Of a stretch of 64,000 nucleotides of DNA, positions 10,086 to 20,793 are shown piece by piece. The stretch's first letter is position 1. Every line of letters starts with the position of its first letter. A program made the position numbers and the translations under genes. The notes beneath the pieces are model-generated. The model had not been told where the DNA came from, made no database searches, and saw only the letters and a list, made by a program, of their open reading frames with translations. Source of the stretch: Laburnicola sp. R22_1 (lineage: Eukaryota > Ascomycota > Dothideomycetes > Pleosporales > Didymosphaeriaceae). The stretch is from positions 1,798,001 to 1,862,000 of the forward strand of contig JACONQ010000005.1 in the NCBI GenBank assembly GCA_014281115.1. The letters run 5' to 3'.

Positions 10086-12465
10086 ATGCAGCCCTTTGCA
10101 AACAGCAGCAATGCTGCCGCACAAGCTTCCAACACAGACGCCAACGCAAAGCCGGCAGGAGCCCCTCCGAAGCCAGCACACACGGCCGATGTGAAGCCGC
10201 GCTTGTAAGTCAAGTCCAAACCTCCATGCCGCGAACGGCTCCGCTAACCAGGCATGCGCCCTCAGGACCAAAGAACAACATGACATCCTCGAAAGCCACT
10301 TCCAGATCCACCACAAGCCCAGCACCAGCACGAAGAAGGGCTTCGCAGACAACCTAGGGGTGCCTCTGGACAAGATCAACGTTAGTGTGGCTTTTTTTGG
10401 GACGCGAATGCCATGCTGACATGTATCGCAGAATTGGTTTCAGAACAGGAGAGCAAAGGTGAAGCAAGACCTGAAGAAGCAGATGAACCAGTACAACATG
10501 ACCATGGGCACCTACCCACCCGCGCCGGTGATGATGACCACCCCGCAGCAATTCCCCCAGCACCGCGAGCAAGCACAGCCTCAGTTATCCATGTCTCAGG
10601 GCTTCTTTCCCGTTAATGCTGACATCAGCCCCGCGAGCGTGCCAGTACAAAGTGTCGAGGGCCCGTCAGCCCTAGATTTGGGACCCCAAATGACCCTGCA
10701 GCAGCCATACGACATGCATCATTCGCTGCGTTCTATACCAGAGGCCGACAGAGCGACTTCGTACCATCCCGATGCCGTCATGCACTCCATCATGGCTGCC
10801 ACCGCTGGAGCCTCCTATATGCAAAACCAAGCTGTTTCTATGCACCCACAGGGCTCCGGCTTCTCGTACGAGGGGTCCATGCCGAACGGGCTGCCGGCCG
10901 AGGTCGATTTCTCCATGTCCACAGCAATCTCCAATGCGCCAGAGCCGTCGCACGACCTCTACGGCGGACTTGGGGACTATTTGGCCTATGCGCCGCTCCT
11001 TGCAAATGGGCCCAACGACTTGCAGAATAGCACAGGATCCATGTCGGCGGAAGCATCACCTTTCTCGGGCGCCCAATCGAACGGGACTACTCAATCATCC
11101 ACCGACCCGAATCATGCTTCCGTTGCATCTATTGCATCCATGTACTCGGGTTGGACTGATGAGAACGCCGGTGCAGACGTCAAGCAGGCGGAAGATACCG
11201 AAGACATGTTCGATACTCCTTACAACATGCCCCAGGGGTCGGTGTCAGAGGCTGCACTACCACCCTTTTGGACGCCAAATACCGTTGGCCAAACATTCTC
11301 ACACGGCGATGTATACCAACACTCGAATGCTTCTGCGCATGCCGTTCTCTCGTCCCCAGGTCAAGGTGAGCGGAAACTCAGCAATGGGCTCTCGGACATT
11401 GAAATTCCCAACTTTGGCGGCGACGATATCTTTGCGCGGAGGAATTCTTCCACGAGCAATCTCGCCACAAACATCGAGGCTATTCACATTCAGAACAGTA
11501 CGCCAGAAGGATTGAAATCCCCCACTCAGTCGTCCAGTATCGCTGCTCGGAGACAGAAGCGACCGACTGCTCTCAACTCGAACACGCTTAGGAGCGCATC
11601 GTATAGCGGCGGTATGCCGTCGCCGGGAAGCAGTAATGACCATACTCTCCGAAGGATCCGGTCTTCTGGTATTCCCAACGCTGCCGGTCGCGTGCAGAAG
11701 CCGAATCCGGGCTCGGCACAGCGCTCACCCATGAGTTTGACCTTTACTGATGCTGCGTCTTCGCCCAAGTTTGCGAGGGCTTTCTCCTCGTCCAATGTGA
11801 CCACTGTTGGCCAGGGCGGTAGTCGGGCTCCACCAACTCCACAGACACCAAATGAGACGAGAAATTATCCCTCTTGGCAGAGCAATACTGTCTTTCGAAA
11901 TAATCAACAAATGCCCGATCACAGTAGCCCTGAGAGTCAAGGAACCAGTTGGTCCATAGAGCCTACGGTTGGAGTCTACTCTAATGCAGAGTCACCTCCT
12001 ACGTTGGATAACCAAACACCTCTTGCTACCGACGGTCTGTATCGCGACACGCCCCCACAGTCAGCTCCAGCTACCCAGCAGGGATTTGCTCGGCCAACGT
12101 TGATGCAGCCTCCGCGGCTGAGGGCCGGATTTCACTCCAGTACTGACCTGACACTTGCGCAGCCCAAGCCTGTAAATCATTTCAGAAGGCCTTCACTTCC
12201 TACGGAATCGGCTCAGGGCGATGAGGCGAATGTGCAATACGCCGGCTCATTCAGCAACTTTAACTATGAAGATTTCAAGGACTTCCCGCTGAGCGGCATC
12301 CAGCACAACGTGCCGTTTGCACCACCGGTGTCGGCTATGCCGGACTTTTTAGTCCATCAATATGCGCCTCCACAAGATCCTCATGGACACATGCGACGGA
12401 CCACGGAACCTGCGACGAGACATTACATTTTCGCCAACCAAGGCCCGCGAGACTTCCACTCATGA
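10086..12465 (+). CDS. Homeobox transcription factor
   Basis: Nuclear DNA-binding regulator. Three exons, 10086..10204, 10266..10380 and 10432..12465, 755 residues. The homeodomain lies at about residues 35-95: RLTKEQHDILESHF, a KPSTSTKKGFADNLGVPLDKI stretch (helix 1-2 region), then helix 3 NWFQNRRAKVKQ with the invariant W, F, N and R; it is split by both introns, the second immediately before NWFQNRR. The remaining ~660 residues are low-complexity, rich in Ser, Pro, Gln, Asn and Thr, with no other domain, which is usual for filamentous-fungal homeobox regulators of conidiation and development. An in-frame ATG at 9996 would add 30 residues; 10086 is preferred because the upstream part lies in the pyrimidine-rich leader. 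I cannot assign it to a named Hox/Hbx/Pah orthologue. Confidence 0.92.
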
Positions 12466-15400
12466 CGTACAGCTCACTAGTACCTGCGTTTTATTTTGGC
12501 TATACAGCTTTCCTTGAAAATATACCCGGGGCTACAACGTTTCTGCCTGCTATTCTTCACGCGCCTTTTCTCGATTCTTCATTCTTCGCCAATCGTATCA
12601 ATACGGATGGACCTTGAACGGATCGCCAGCCCTCCACCATTACATATCTGATATCTTGCCTATTCCTCGCTCGGTGTTTGGGCAATTTGCGTCCTCCACA
12701 CCACTGTACGCATCGCCACGTATCTTGGATATAGCCTCTTGCACTAATTCTAATACGGCTCTACGTATTTCTTATCTCCTTGTCATCATCATATTCGCGG
12801 CGCCGGGCGTGGGAAAATATGGGACTGGGATTTTCTCACTGGATTTATGGGCCACTTTACGACACAGTGACACACTCCTTGAGAACTGGATCTTTCTTTA
12901 TTCTCTTATGTAATGCCCAGAGGATACGCCACCTTTACGACGTCTCCCCTAATGTCTCTCCTTATTATCCGTAATCGTGGGTTGCACAGCGCGGCGCATG
13001 GGCGCAGGATCGTTTGTTGTAGGAGTACCTAGCTACAGGGTTGTATATGTTCGGCCGAGTTTGAGCATATAAGAAGGGGGGTGAGTGGATCGAGAAATGA
13101 AAGATTGGCAATGCACGTCATTATTGTGACGCTGTTGCTGAGTCGAACACTGTATGGTTGCATCGTGACATCGTGACATGTTGGATCGGTATATTACCTA
13201 GAAGGTAGTAGATGGACCTCGGCAGTTGGAGAGAAGAAGCCGACAGTGTACAGTGCCGATGGTCTGCTGAGCCAGCCCCATGTCCTCCTCATTCATGCTT
13301 CATCCATGCCGTGCCGTGCCGAACTCGCCCAGTCACCAGTTGACAACTTCCAACTTTTCAGGTCCGCCCCTGTTCACGCTGTCACGATACTATAACACCC
13401 CTTCTTTGCCACCCTCCTAAACACGCCACTCTAATCCCATTCCATAGGGTCGTCCCGCTACGCCTTCCCGTCTCGGTCTGATTCCCGTTCCTCAACCCAC
13501 CCGGGCCCGCGGACCGACCACACTTTTTGCTGCTGCTTTTCCCCCGTCACCGTCACGGCGTCACCCGTGCGTGCCTCAGGCTCGCTCCCCCGGTGCCTGC
13601 CGGCCTGCCTGCATCCCATGATCGGATGATCCGATTCCCATCCAAGCAAAGATGAAAATCCTCCCCCGGTACCTGCCTGCCTGCCTGCATCCCATGATCG
13701 GATGATCCGATTCCCATCCAAGCAAAGATGAAAATCCTCGCCTGAAGGTCCTCCCTCCCTCCGCAGTCCGCGACTACGCTAGCTATGTATGGCAGCCTCG
13801 GCGTAGTGTGTCGTAACCTGAGGCAAACATGACGCCGTCGATGGAGAGAAGCTTGGGTCGGTCGGATCGGGACCACGGGTAATCCACGGCTCCACTGGGT
13901 GCGTGGGACGCACGTGGTGCGGCGCGGTGGTGCGCGGTTTGGGGACCGGCGTGGAGGTTAGTGTGGTGTGGCGCGGGCTACACTAGTGTAGATGAAGGGG
14001 CGCTAGGGGGGTTTTGTTTGTTTAGCATGCGTCGACGGCGTTGATGGCGGTGTGTTTTGGGGTTGGGGTGTGAGGTTAGGTTAGGCTAGTAGGTGGGGTG
14101 GAGTTTTGTTGGGGAGGACGGGGCGGGGCGGCATTGGAGGTTTGTTTGAGGTTCAGGTTCAAGGTTTCCCCTTTTTTTTTGCACGGTCGCTTGGGTGGTA
14201 TCGACCGTATCGACCGTATCGTGGGTGGGGATGGGGGAGTGGACTGGGTTGCTGGGCTGCTGGACGGTCTATCTGGGGCTTGAGGCTTGGATGGTGTAGC
14301 ATCCTGGGAGATGTTGCATTGGGTGTGGGTTGTGGTTGGGACGTGCGCGATGATGGTTGAAATTGATGGTTGAGATTCTGATACGCGGGTAAGGTACCGA
14401 TGGTAGGTGGGTGTTTCACTTAGGTTATTTTGGTTATTGCAAGGTTGTGGTGAATCTCTGGATATCACCTATTCATAGATGACGCGACGGTGGGTATCTA
14501 TCATGATTCATGAGCTATTGAAGAAGTCAACCTGGCATCTATTTGCATTCTTCGTCGTCAATCGAATGGGGGATTTTCACGGTCTATGGCCTCGAGTCTC
14601 TATCCCCGCAAAAGTTTACTAAACGGATAACTAGTAGGCAGCTTTCGGCAGCATGTAGTCCCATTGCGAAGGGCGCGTATCGTTCCAACGCTGTAGTTTG
14701 AATGGTTTTGGGTTTGTACCGAAGACGTGGTCGTTTGTGCGGAGTGTGATGTAGTTCGGTCTGACAGATGCTTCTTTGGAGATGAAGATGGGTTGGTCTT
14801 GGTTGGTGCTTCGACCGACGGGTAGTGTGGTCTTGCAGACATGTTCGAGTTAACATTAGGAAGACGGGGTGGATGCGGGGAGCTGCTGTGGGTAAGCTAC
14901 AATTGTATAGCGGACCATTCTGGGCAGGCTTGAGGAAGTCAGGTCCTGGAAAGTGAATAATTTTTCGTCGCGGCTTAACGCTTCTACTCTGAGCTGCGTC
15001 TAATTAGTTAGATATTGAGCTAGAAGAACTACGGTGTGGGAATGAGTATTGTAGTTATCTTTTCAGCTGCTAATATGCCCTGGAGAGTTTAGCTCCAGAT
15101 GAATAGCATGTCTGTTTGCATTGCGAAAATCTTGAATTATGTTCCTCTGTCTATCATGTGCCTTATTACCCTGTTATCTGGGTTGTCACTCTTTTGTGTA
15201 GTCTTCGAGACTTATCTAATAGAGCTGGAATACTCGTTAAAAGCATTTAATATCCGTCCGACACGATTCTACTACATTGGTTGCATTGGATTCTAAGAGT
15301 GTCGAAGAGCACGAACCTCAGAGCGCGATGATATGGATGATTAGTACTTAGGTTAGGGCGACCAATGTCTACTCACAGTCTATGAAAATGAAAAGCGTGA

Positions 15401-15650
15401 GTTATGGGTTTGAGGACTAAAGATGCTACTACTCTTCATACATGCACGTAGAATGAATTCATTTATGCGCGCAGCTGGCACATAGACTGATTTTTAAGTA
15501 GTGATATAGTCATTTATACCCAACTAGGGGATTCATCCCGAATCCTCAGTCCTACATGCCTATTTATCTTGTCGCCGCAATCCAACCGGCGCTTTAAACA
15601 CAATATAAATCATACAAATATACGATAGCCGTGTAAGTGAGGGATTTAAC
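12466..15650. other. Gene-free spacer with GT-rich tract
   Basis: About 3.2 kb without a supportable gene. 12466 to about 13000 is the 3' flank of the homeobox gene. The interval 13900-14460 is strikingly G/T-rich on the plus strand with short direct repeats such as ATCGACCGT at about 14200. 14900-15650 becomes AT-rich towards the element that follows. ORFs of 60-130 codons here lack domains. Confidence 0.5.
13585..13739. repeat. 76-bp tandem duplication
   Basis: Two nearly identical 76-bp units, 13585-13660 and 13661-13736. Both begin CTCCCCCGGT and contain CCTGCATCCCATGATCGG and TTCCCATCCAAGCAAAG; they differ at a few positions near the start (GTGCCTGCCGGCC versus GTACCTGCCTGCC). The near-identity implies a recent duplication. 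Confidence 0.85.
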
Positions 15651-16250
15651 CAGCGCTGACAACGTACCGTACTACGCGTAATAGTACGTCATATAGTACG
15701 TCCCATACGCTGTACGTACGTAGCTGCCTCCTAGGCTGTACTATAGCTATAATTTATATGTAGACAAGGCGTAATTATAGCTCTATAGGAGCCTTTTTAT
15801 AAGCTTTTAATATAACCTTTTAGTGTTTTAAGGGGCAATTTTTAGCTATTTTTCGCCCTTTTTAGTATAGTATAAGCTTAGATTGTAGGGGGACCTAGCA
15901 GGCCTTTATTGTAGTAGAATTTTCTAGTGCTCCTTAAGCAATAACTTGTTAGCTTTTGCCTATAGTAGGCATAATATTAAGGCCTTATAATTATAAAAGA
16001 ACTAGCTGCGTTAAAAAGTTGTTAAAAGTAACCTTTTTAACAACCTTAATACTAGAAAACAATTACTAATTACCTAATTAGGAAGGATTTTAGTATATAC
16101 AGCCTATAAACACCTTTTTAGACTATACTATAGTTACGCAGTGTAATCTAGCATCTCTAGCAGCTCTTATATATACGTAACTCCTATCCAAACTATAGCG
16201 TAGAGCAATGAGGGTCAACCGTACCGTACTACGCTACGTTGTCAGCGCTG
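15651..16250. mobile_element. 600-bp TA-rich element with terminal inverted repeats (hAT-like, non-autonomous)
   Basis: Ends are inverted copies starting CAGCGCTGACAACGTA (left 15651; right ends 16250), continuing with a related CGTA.TACG block. The 8-bp flanks GATTTAAC (15643-15650) and GCTTCAAC (16251-16258) match at 6 of 8 positions, consistent with a decayed hAT-type 8-bp target duplication. The interior has no long ORF and is very TA-rich (repeated TATAGCTA and CTATA motifs), the composition expected after heavy RIP. Class assignment is inference from TIR start and duplication length. Confidence 0.6.
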
Positions 16251-16423
16251 GCTTCAACAGTCGGAATTGTGCCGATACCGCACAATAGAGAAGTGTTGAA
16301 TCATCGGAGAGGGACGAAGAAGCGCATTCCAGTTTACTCGACTCAATGTGGCGATGATGTGCTGTTAATATTAGCAAATATCGGGCTCACACTGCCGCAC
16401 AAACCTACCAGAACAACTCCCCT

Positions 16424-16741
16424 TTACACACCGCAGTCGTTGCGGTATTGGGCTTTGGACCAGCAGCAGCTATGGAAGGCACGGTTGTTGATAGAGTTGC
16501 CATCGCAGTCGTTGCCGCCAATCCAGTGGCCCTTGACTTGATCGCAGCACTGGTGGGACAGCTTGAGGTCCGCAGCGGGAGGCATTCCGACGACGACTAC
16601 CAAAGTCAGTATGCGAAGTGAATGTGTACTACATGTGCACTTCTTCAGGCGTCTACGCTTACTGCGCTTGACGCACCTACACGCGGAAGCGGAGGTGCCG
16701 AAGATGGCGATGACGGCCGTGAAGAGAGCGGTGACCTTCAT
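16424..16741 (-). CDS. Small secreted cysteine-rich protein (candidate effector)
   Basis: Predicted 83-residue precursor from two exons, complement of 16663..16741 and 16424..16596, with a 66-nt intron (GTAAGC donor, CTGAC branch, GGTAG acceptor). Residues 1-20 form a clear signal peptide (MKVTALFTAV, then IAIFGTSASA) ending at an ASA|C cleavage site, leaving about 63 residues. The mature part has eight cysteines in the order C-x-C, CC, C, CC, C, with GNDC and a final NDC. From memory, this C-x-C...CC...G..NDC...F..CC...DC layout recurs in small secreted proteins of plant-associated ascomycetes; no function is known to me. It lies 174 bp from the 600-bp TA-rich element. The intron is 3n and stop-free, so retention would give a 105-residue variant. 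Confidence 0.75.
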   Translation of the reverse strand: MKVTALFTAVIAIFGTSASACRCVKRSKRRRLKKCTCSTHSLRILTLVVVVGMPPAADLKLSHQCCDQVKGHWIGGNDCDGNSINNRAFHSCCWSKAQYRNDCGV

Positions 16742-17309
16742 GGTGGAACTTGGTGTGGATTGGAGATGACGGTATGGGTCGAACGGATGTGATGCCTCGG
16801 GGTAGAATCTGATGCTGAAGTCGCAGAAGTTGAAGCCCTGGTGGGGGGACGAAGTGCTGCGGATCTGGGGAGTTTATATAGGGCGCACTGTTGATGACGC
16901 TTGTTTTCTTGTTTCACGATTTACTCTGGTGTTTATTCACCGGGCGTCATACCTATGTACTGCGTTTTTCGAATGACAGGCTACGTCATCTAAGCCTTCA
17001 TTGTCACTGTTGACTCTTTCACCAATACCAATCTAAGGTAGCACTCTCTCCACACACACGCGGATTGCTGCAAAGCCTTTCCTCCTGCAATTAACATCTA
17101 TTGCCGCCCATCCTCTCTTACTATGCAATCGAGACATATGAAAGTTCGAGGATGGGATCAGGTTGGTGATATAGCCGAACATTATCACTAAGTCTGCAAC
17201 AGTAGGCGTATCCCGACGTAACCTATATCTGAGCTTGCTGGGATCCTCGGCAGTGTGCAGTCTGATTTCCATCTTTTTGAAGTACGAGCGTCTCTCTGGT
17301 TCACTCTCT
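16742..17309. other. Intergenic region
   Basis: Upstream region of the small secreted protein gene and 3' flank of the APH-family pseudogene. A 79-codon minus-strand ORF (17033-17272) has no recognisable feature. Confidence 0.45.
16873..16880 (-). promoter_or_regulatory. TATA box of the small secreted protein gene
   Basis: TATATAAACT on the minus strand about 135 bp upstream of the ATG at 16741. It is the only strong TATA in this interval and supports the small ORF being a real transcription unit. Confidence 0.5.
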
Positions 17310-18067
17310 TTAGAATAAAACCCGCCTCGCTGCCTTTATCCTTTCAATATCCCATCTCTGCGGCGCCGTCCTGTCCATCCACGCCTGCCAATCCTCATCC
17401 ATTGTTGGTTTCATAATATTCGCATACTCCCAGTAATCCGGATACCATCCTGCGCTCTCCCAGTCCAAGATACCGCACACGTGGGCATCATCGTCGACCA
17501 TGATATTTCGAGGCGTGATATCCACGTGCGTAAAAACAGACAGGGAAGATCTAGGAAGCATGGATGGGAGCTCGTTCTCATAAGGACGGCCATAGAAACG
17601 GTAGTATCGGTCGTAGATGCGTTGACGGACGGCGGCGTCGGTGGCTAGGGGTGCAGGATCCGCGTTCTCCAGGCGCGTGGATGCAATTAAGACGTCGCTA
17701 GAAGCGGTGCCGTCAGCGTTGCATTGGAAGTAGTGGCTGAGTTACGGCGGTTTTGGGATCTCGCCCAATTTGAAAGTCATGTCCCAGATTTCGCGGCATA
17801 GGCGCTCCTTGATATCGTCTTCAAGATCATCCCAACACGTTTCTAACTTTATTCCAGGCATGAGGCTCATCTTGATGCAGCCCTCGTTGGCGGTAAATTC
17901 CGAATGATAAACTTTAGGCACAAGTATATCTGTATAGCGTTCGACGAATTCAATGGCGACTACTTCGTTTGGTTTACTCGACGGCCTTTTTTCTCGACGA
18001 CGTTGCCACATTCAGTGACGGTTACGCCACCTTGTCTTCTTAGAACACGCGTTTTATTTCCTTCCAT
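17310..18067 (-). pseudogene. Aminoglycoside/choline-phosphotransferase-family (APH) kinase-like gene, broken
   Basis: Fungal APH-fold kinase-like gene of unknown substrate. The C-terminal part keeps the catalytic loop THVDITPRNIMVDDD (Brenner-type H-x-D-x-x-x-x-N) and the metal-binding ILDWESAGWYPDYWEY. The N-lobe part keeps VPKVYHSEF and the MSLMPGIKLETCWDDL hinge. The two halves are in one frame separated by a single TAA at 17746-17748 (after IPKPP, before LSHYFQCNADG); a CAA-to-TAA change would explain it. A second break lies near 18000: the frame from the ATG at 18067 (MEGNKTRVLRRQGGV) stops shortly after VVEKKGRRV, and the downstream frame opens with a one-base shift. No intron rescues both breaks. 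Probably non-functional. Confidence 0.8.
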
Positions 18068-18963
18068 ATCTGAAAGAAGTTCGATTCTAGACTTTTTGGA
18101 AGGAGCCTACGTATCAGGAGGAATCATGTACCAGAGTCTTGCATAATGAAGGCTGTGTAGGAATTTTGTTCGTAGGGTGATTGTTAGTGCACTGAAAGGC
18201 AAGTGGGTGCCTATGGACGGACTCCGCGCTCTTACCAGGTAAGCTTAGCTACACTTGGCCCCTTGCGGTTAGGTCAGTTTTTTTCTAACTAAGGCTATGT
18301 GTAGCTAATTATACTATAATTATATTTTCAGTTTGTAGGGGGTATCTAATTCTTTAGGGCAGTTTGATCTCGTTAATCGTTGACGTTTACAGCGAGCTCT
18401 AGGGAGAGTGCTTGCTACAATATTGCGGCAGTTAACAGCTACGCATGCTGGCCGTAACCATATCTAGACGCAGGTATAGTCAATATGAGTTCGGATGAGA
18501 TACTCTAGTGCTTTCATTAGACAAAAAGCAGGACGTCGGAGACATACATGTTCCTCGTATACGAGCGGGTTTCAATATCGGCGTATTAGTGGAAGTGGGC
18601 CAGCCAACAAGAAAGAAGACGTGTTAATGATATAAGCTGTGAACCCCTTGTATAAAACCCTTGTTAGAGTAATATGATCGGTTCGTACTTTCACAGATGC
18701 ACTGCTGGATTGTGTGGGGAATATCATCTTATTATATACTATGGTAAACTTACAGCGTTGTACCGTGTACCGAAAGGTCTGCGACGATTCTCTTCCTGAT
18801 ACTATGGTATATCTTTCAGTGAGGTCTACGTCCACATTCCAAGTCTGAAGATGATTCACTAGCAGTTGGATAAAGTATGTGCATCAGATCTTTCCTAGAC
18901 ACTTGCTTATCTGACGTAGTATGGTCAGCATGCGCAACCATTGTATTTTACACACCAGTCAGC
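18068..18963. other. Spacer with TA-rich TE-like fragment
   Basis: No gene. About 18236-18370 is a short TA-rich patch (GTAGCTAATTATACTATA, then TTTGTAGGGGG) whose wording resembles the inside of the 600-bp element at 15.65-16.25 kb, so it may be a RIP-altered remnant of the same family. The rest is unremarkable. Confidence 0.4.
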
Positions 18964-20616
18964 TTACAATGCGTAGAAACCCTCTTTTGTTCCAGCGTTT
19001 ATGGCCTCCACTATGCACGTCATGTGTCTTGTATCGTCATCACCGTTGCCGCTGGTTGTTTCGGATTCGCTCTCTTCGTAGTCCTCCTGGTCACCAAAAA
19101 GTCGTTCGATATCGCTGCGGGTCAGTTTGTCTTTCACCGCTCTCTCCCATCTACGGTCATAGAGACTCCAGAACTTGCGGTTCATATCCGCCCAATGCGG
19201 CCATGCCGCTGCGTACCCCGGCGCATACAACAGTAATTCAGGTCCGGTCCGGAACTTCTGTCGCCAGACGCGCATGACGCAGCCGCGCCGGGCTAACTCC
19301 CAGACCAAGCGCGGAAGAAATTTTCGTGCCTGCACTTGTAATTCGAGTGTTCTTTTGGGGTTGCCTGTGTTCACGCAAACATAAAGGTGAAGCTCTCGCA
19401 AAGGCAAAGAATGAAGTCGATCTAGGATGAACTGCACGGTGACCATGCGTTGTGTTGGCGTCTTTGCGAAAGTCTTGCAAAGTTGACTTAGTTCGCCCCC
19501 TTTGATGTTGGTGATGTGCAGAGTCCGTAATGATACAGGGAAGCACACCGTAGGCTGTAGAAGGTGAGGAGATTGCTTGTATGGTTCTAAGACGCTCCCG
19601 GTATCCTGAAATAGAGAGTAGTCAACCACCAGGTGGTGGAGAGACGAAAGAGGATTAAAGGTTCCGAAGATGCCGCCTGCGTGACCATACACTTGATAAC
19701 TCCATTCGAATACTTGGAGAGCAGGTGCAAATTCACTCAAGGCAGCAGTCAATTGACGATAATCGTACGGATAACGTCGCTTTTCTTGGGGCGGCTGATC
19801 GATGACTTGCAGATACTGGAGTGATCGGAATTCGAGACGAGCCAGGTATTTCTCCAACAACCCAGGGTGAAACTTGACTTTTATGATCCTAAGAGAACGT
19901 AGTGATCCTGGGAAATTGGCTGGATAGGGAAAGTCCAAATGAGAAAGGAAGACGCTAGACCCGCAATGTTTCAGAATAAAATGCTCCAGGCTTGGAAGGA
20001 CCGGTGCGGTCAAATCTGCTCTCCCGCTGGTGTCGTTGATTGCTAGCCGTTTCAATTTGCTGAATGGACGAGCTCTCTCATGGGAACTGTGCCATTTCAA
20101 GCACAAAATCCTGTGAGTACAATACAAGTGAGTATTCCTACTTTCAGTGAGCACAATCTCTTGCAGGTTAGATGCGACACAAAGGAGAACGGCCAGTGCG
20201 GCGTCGAATGCTTTTCCCATCGAACTAATTCTCGCAAACCAAAGTTTTGCAAATGCCGGTTTAATACGCCCGTGGTATCTTTCGAAGATAATCTCGCGTA
20301 TGTCGTCAGAGCGGGTGTGCAGCATCCGACGCAGATATTGTTCGCCCATTGACGTAAACGGCGGAGCGTCGTCAGGTGCCTTGATCAGAAGGAAACTTTG
20401 TATATGCTGTATCAAATATCTGCGCGCGAGCAGTTCGACAAGGAGACGTCCGATGTGGAATTTCTATTTATCGTAGAAGACCAGATTTCTGTAAAGGAAC
20501 GGCTCCATGAACATTTTATGTTCTCGGGAGACGCGTATCAAGCTGTTAAGGCTACCCAAGGAGAGATGGGCGAATATCATCTCCTGGAGTTCGGTGGGGA
20601 GTTTCGCTAACGACAT
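18964..20616 (-). pseudogene. F-box/LRR-like protein gene with one nonsense codon
   Basis: Reading from the ATG at 20616 gives a typical N-terminal F-box (LAKLPTELQEMIFAHLSLGSL, then LIRVSREH), then one in-frame TAG at about 20465-20467 after NLVFYDK, then 483+ codons open to the stop at 18964. The coding character continues directly across the stop (KFHIGRLLVELLARRYLIQHIQS), so a TGG-to-TAG change (Trp to stop) in an otherwise intact 550-codon gene is the simplest reading. The long C-terminal part has irregular leucine-rich segments (LKRLAIND, LEHFILKHCG, LRSLRIIKVKF, LRTLHITNIKG) and an acidic tail. Translation from the internal ATG at 20415 would give an F-box-less 483-residue protein. Would otherwise be an SCF substrate adaptor. 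Confidence 0.75.
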
Positions 20617-20793
20617 TTTGCGTTTGATGGCTCGAGGTTTCAGACGTAGAGGGTATCTCGTTCAGGTATTGTTCTTTGTCTCAATGAGTATGACAGGAAA
20701 AATTCCCATTGGTGAAAGTTCTAGAGAGAAGAAAGAGTTGTTTTCGACCGCGGCAGCCGATTTTGGAGCGTCCAAAGCTAATGATTGGATCTA

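Noticed and set aside
20404..20470. Possible 62-nt intron (GTCTTC to GCGCAG) removing the F-box gene's TAG
   Set aside because: The donor is non-consensus and the removed sequence reads as good coding sequence on both sides of the stop, so a nonsense change is simpler.
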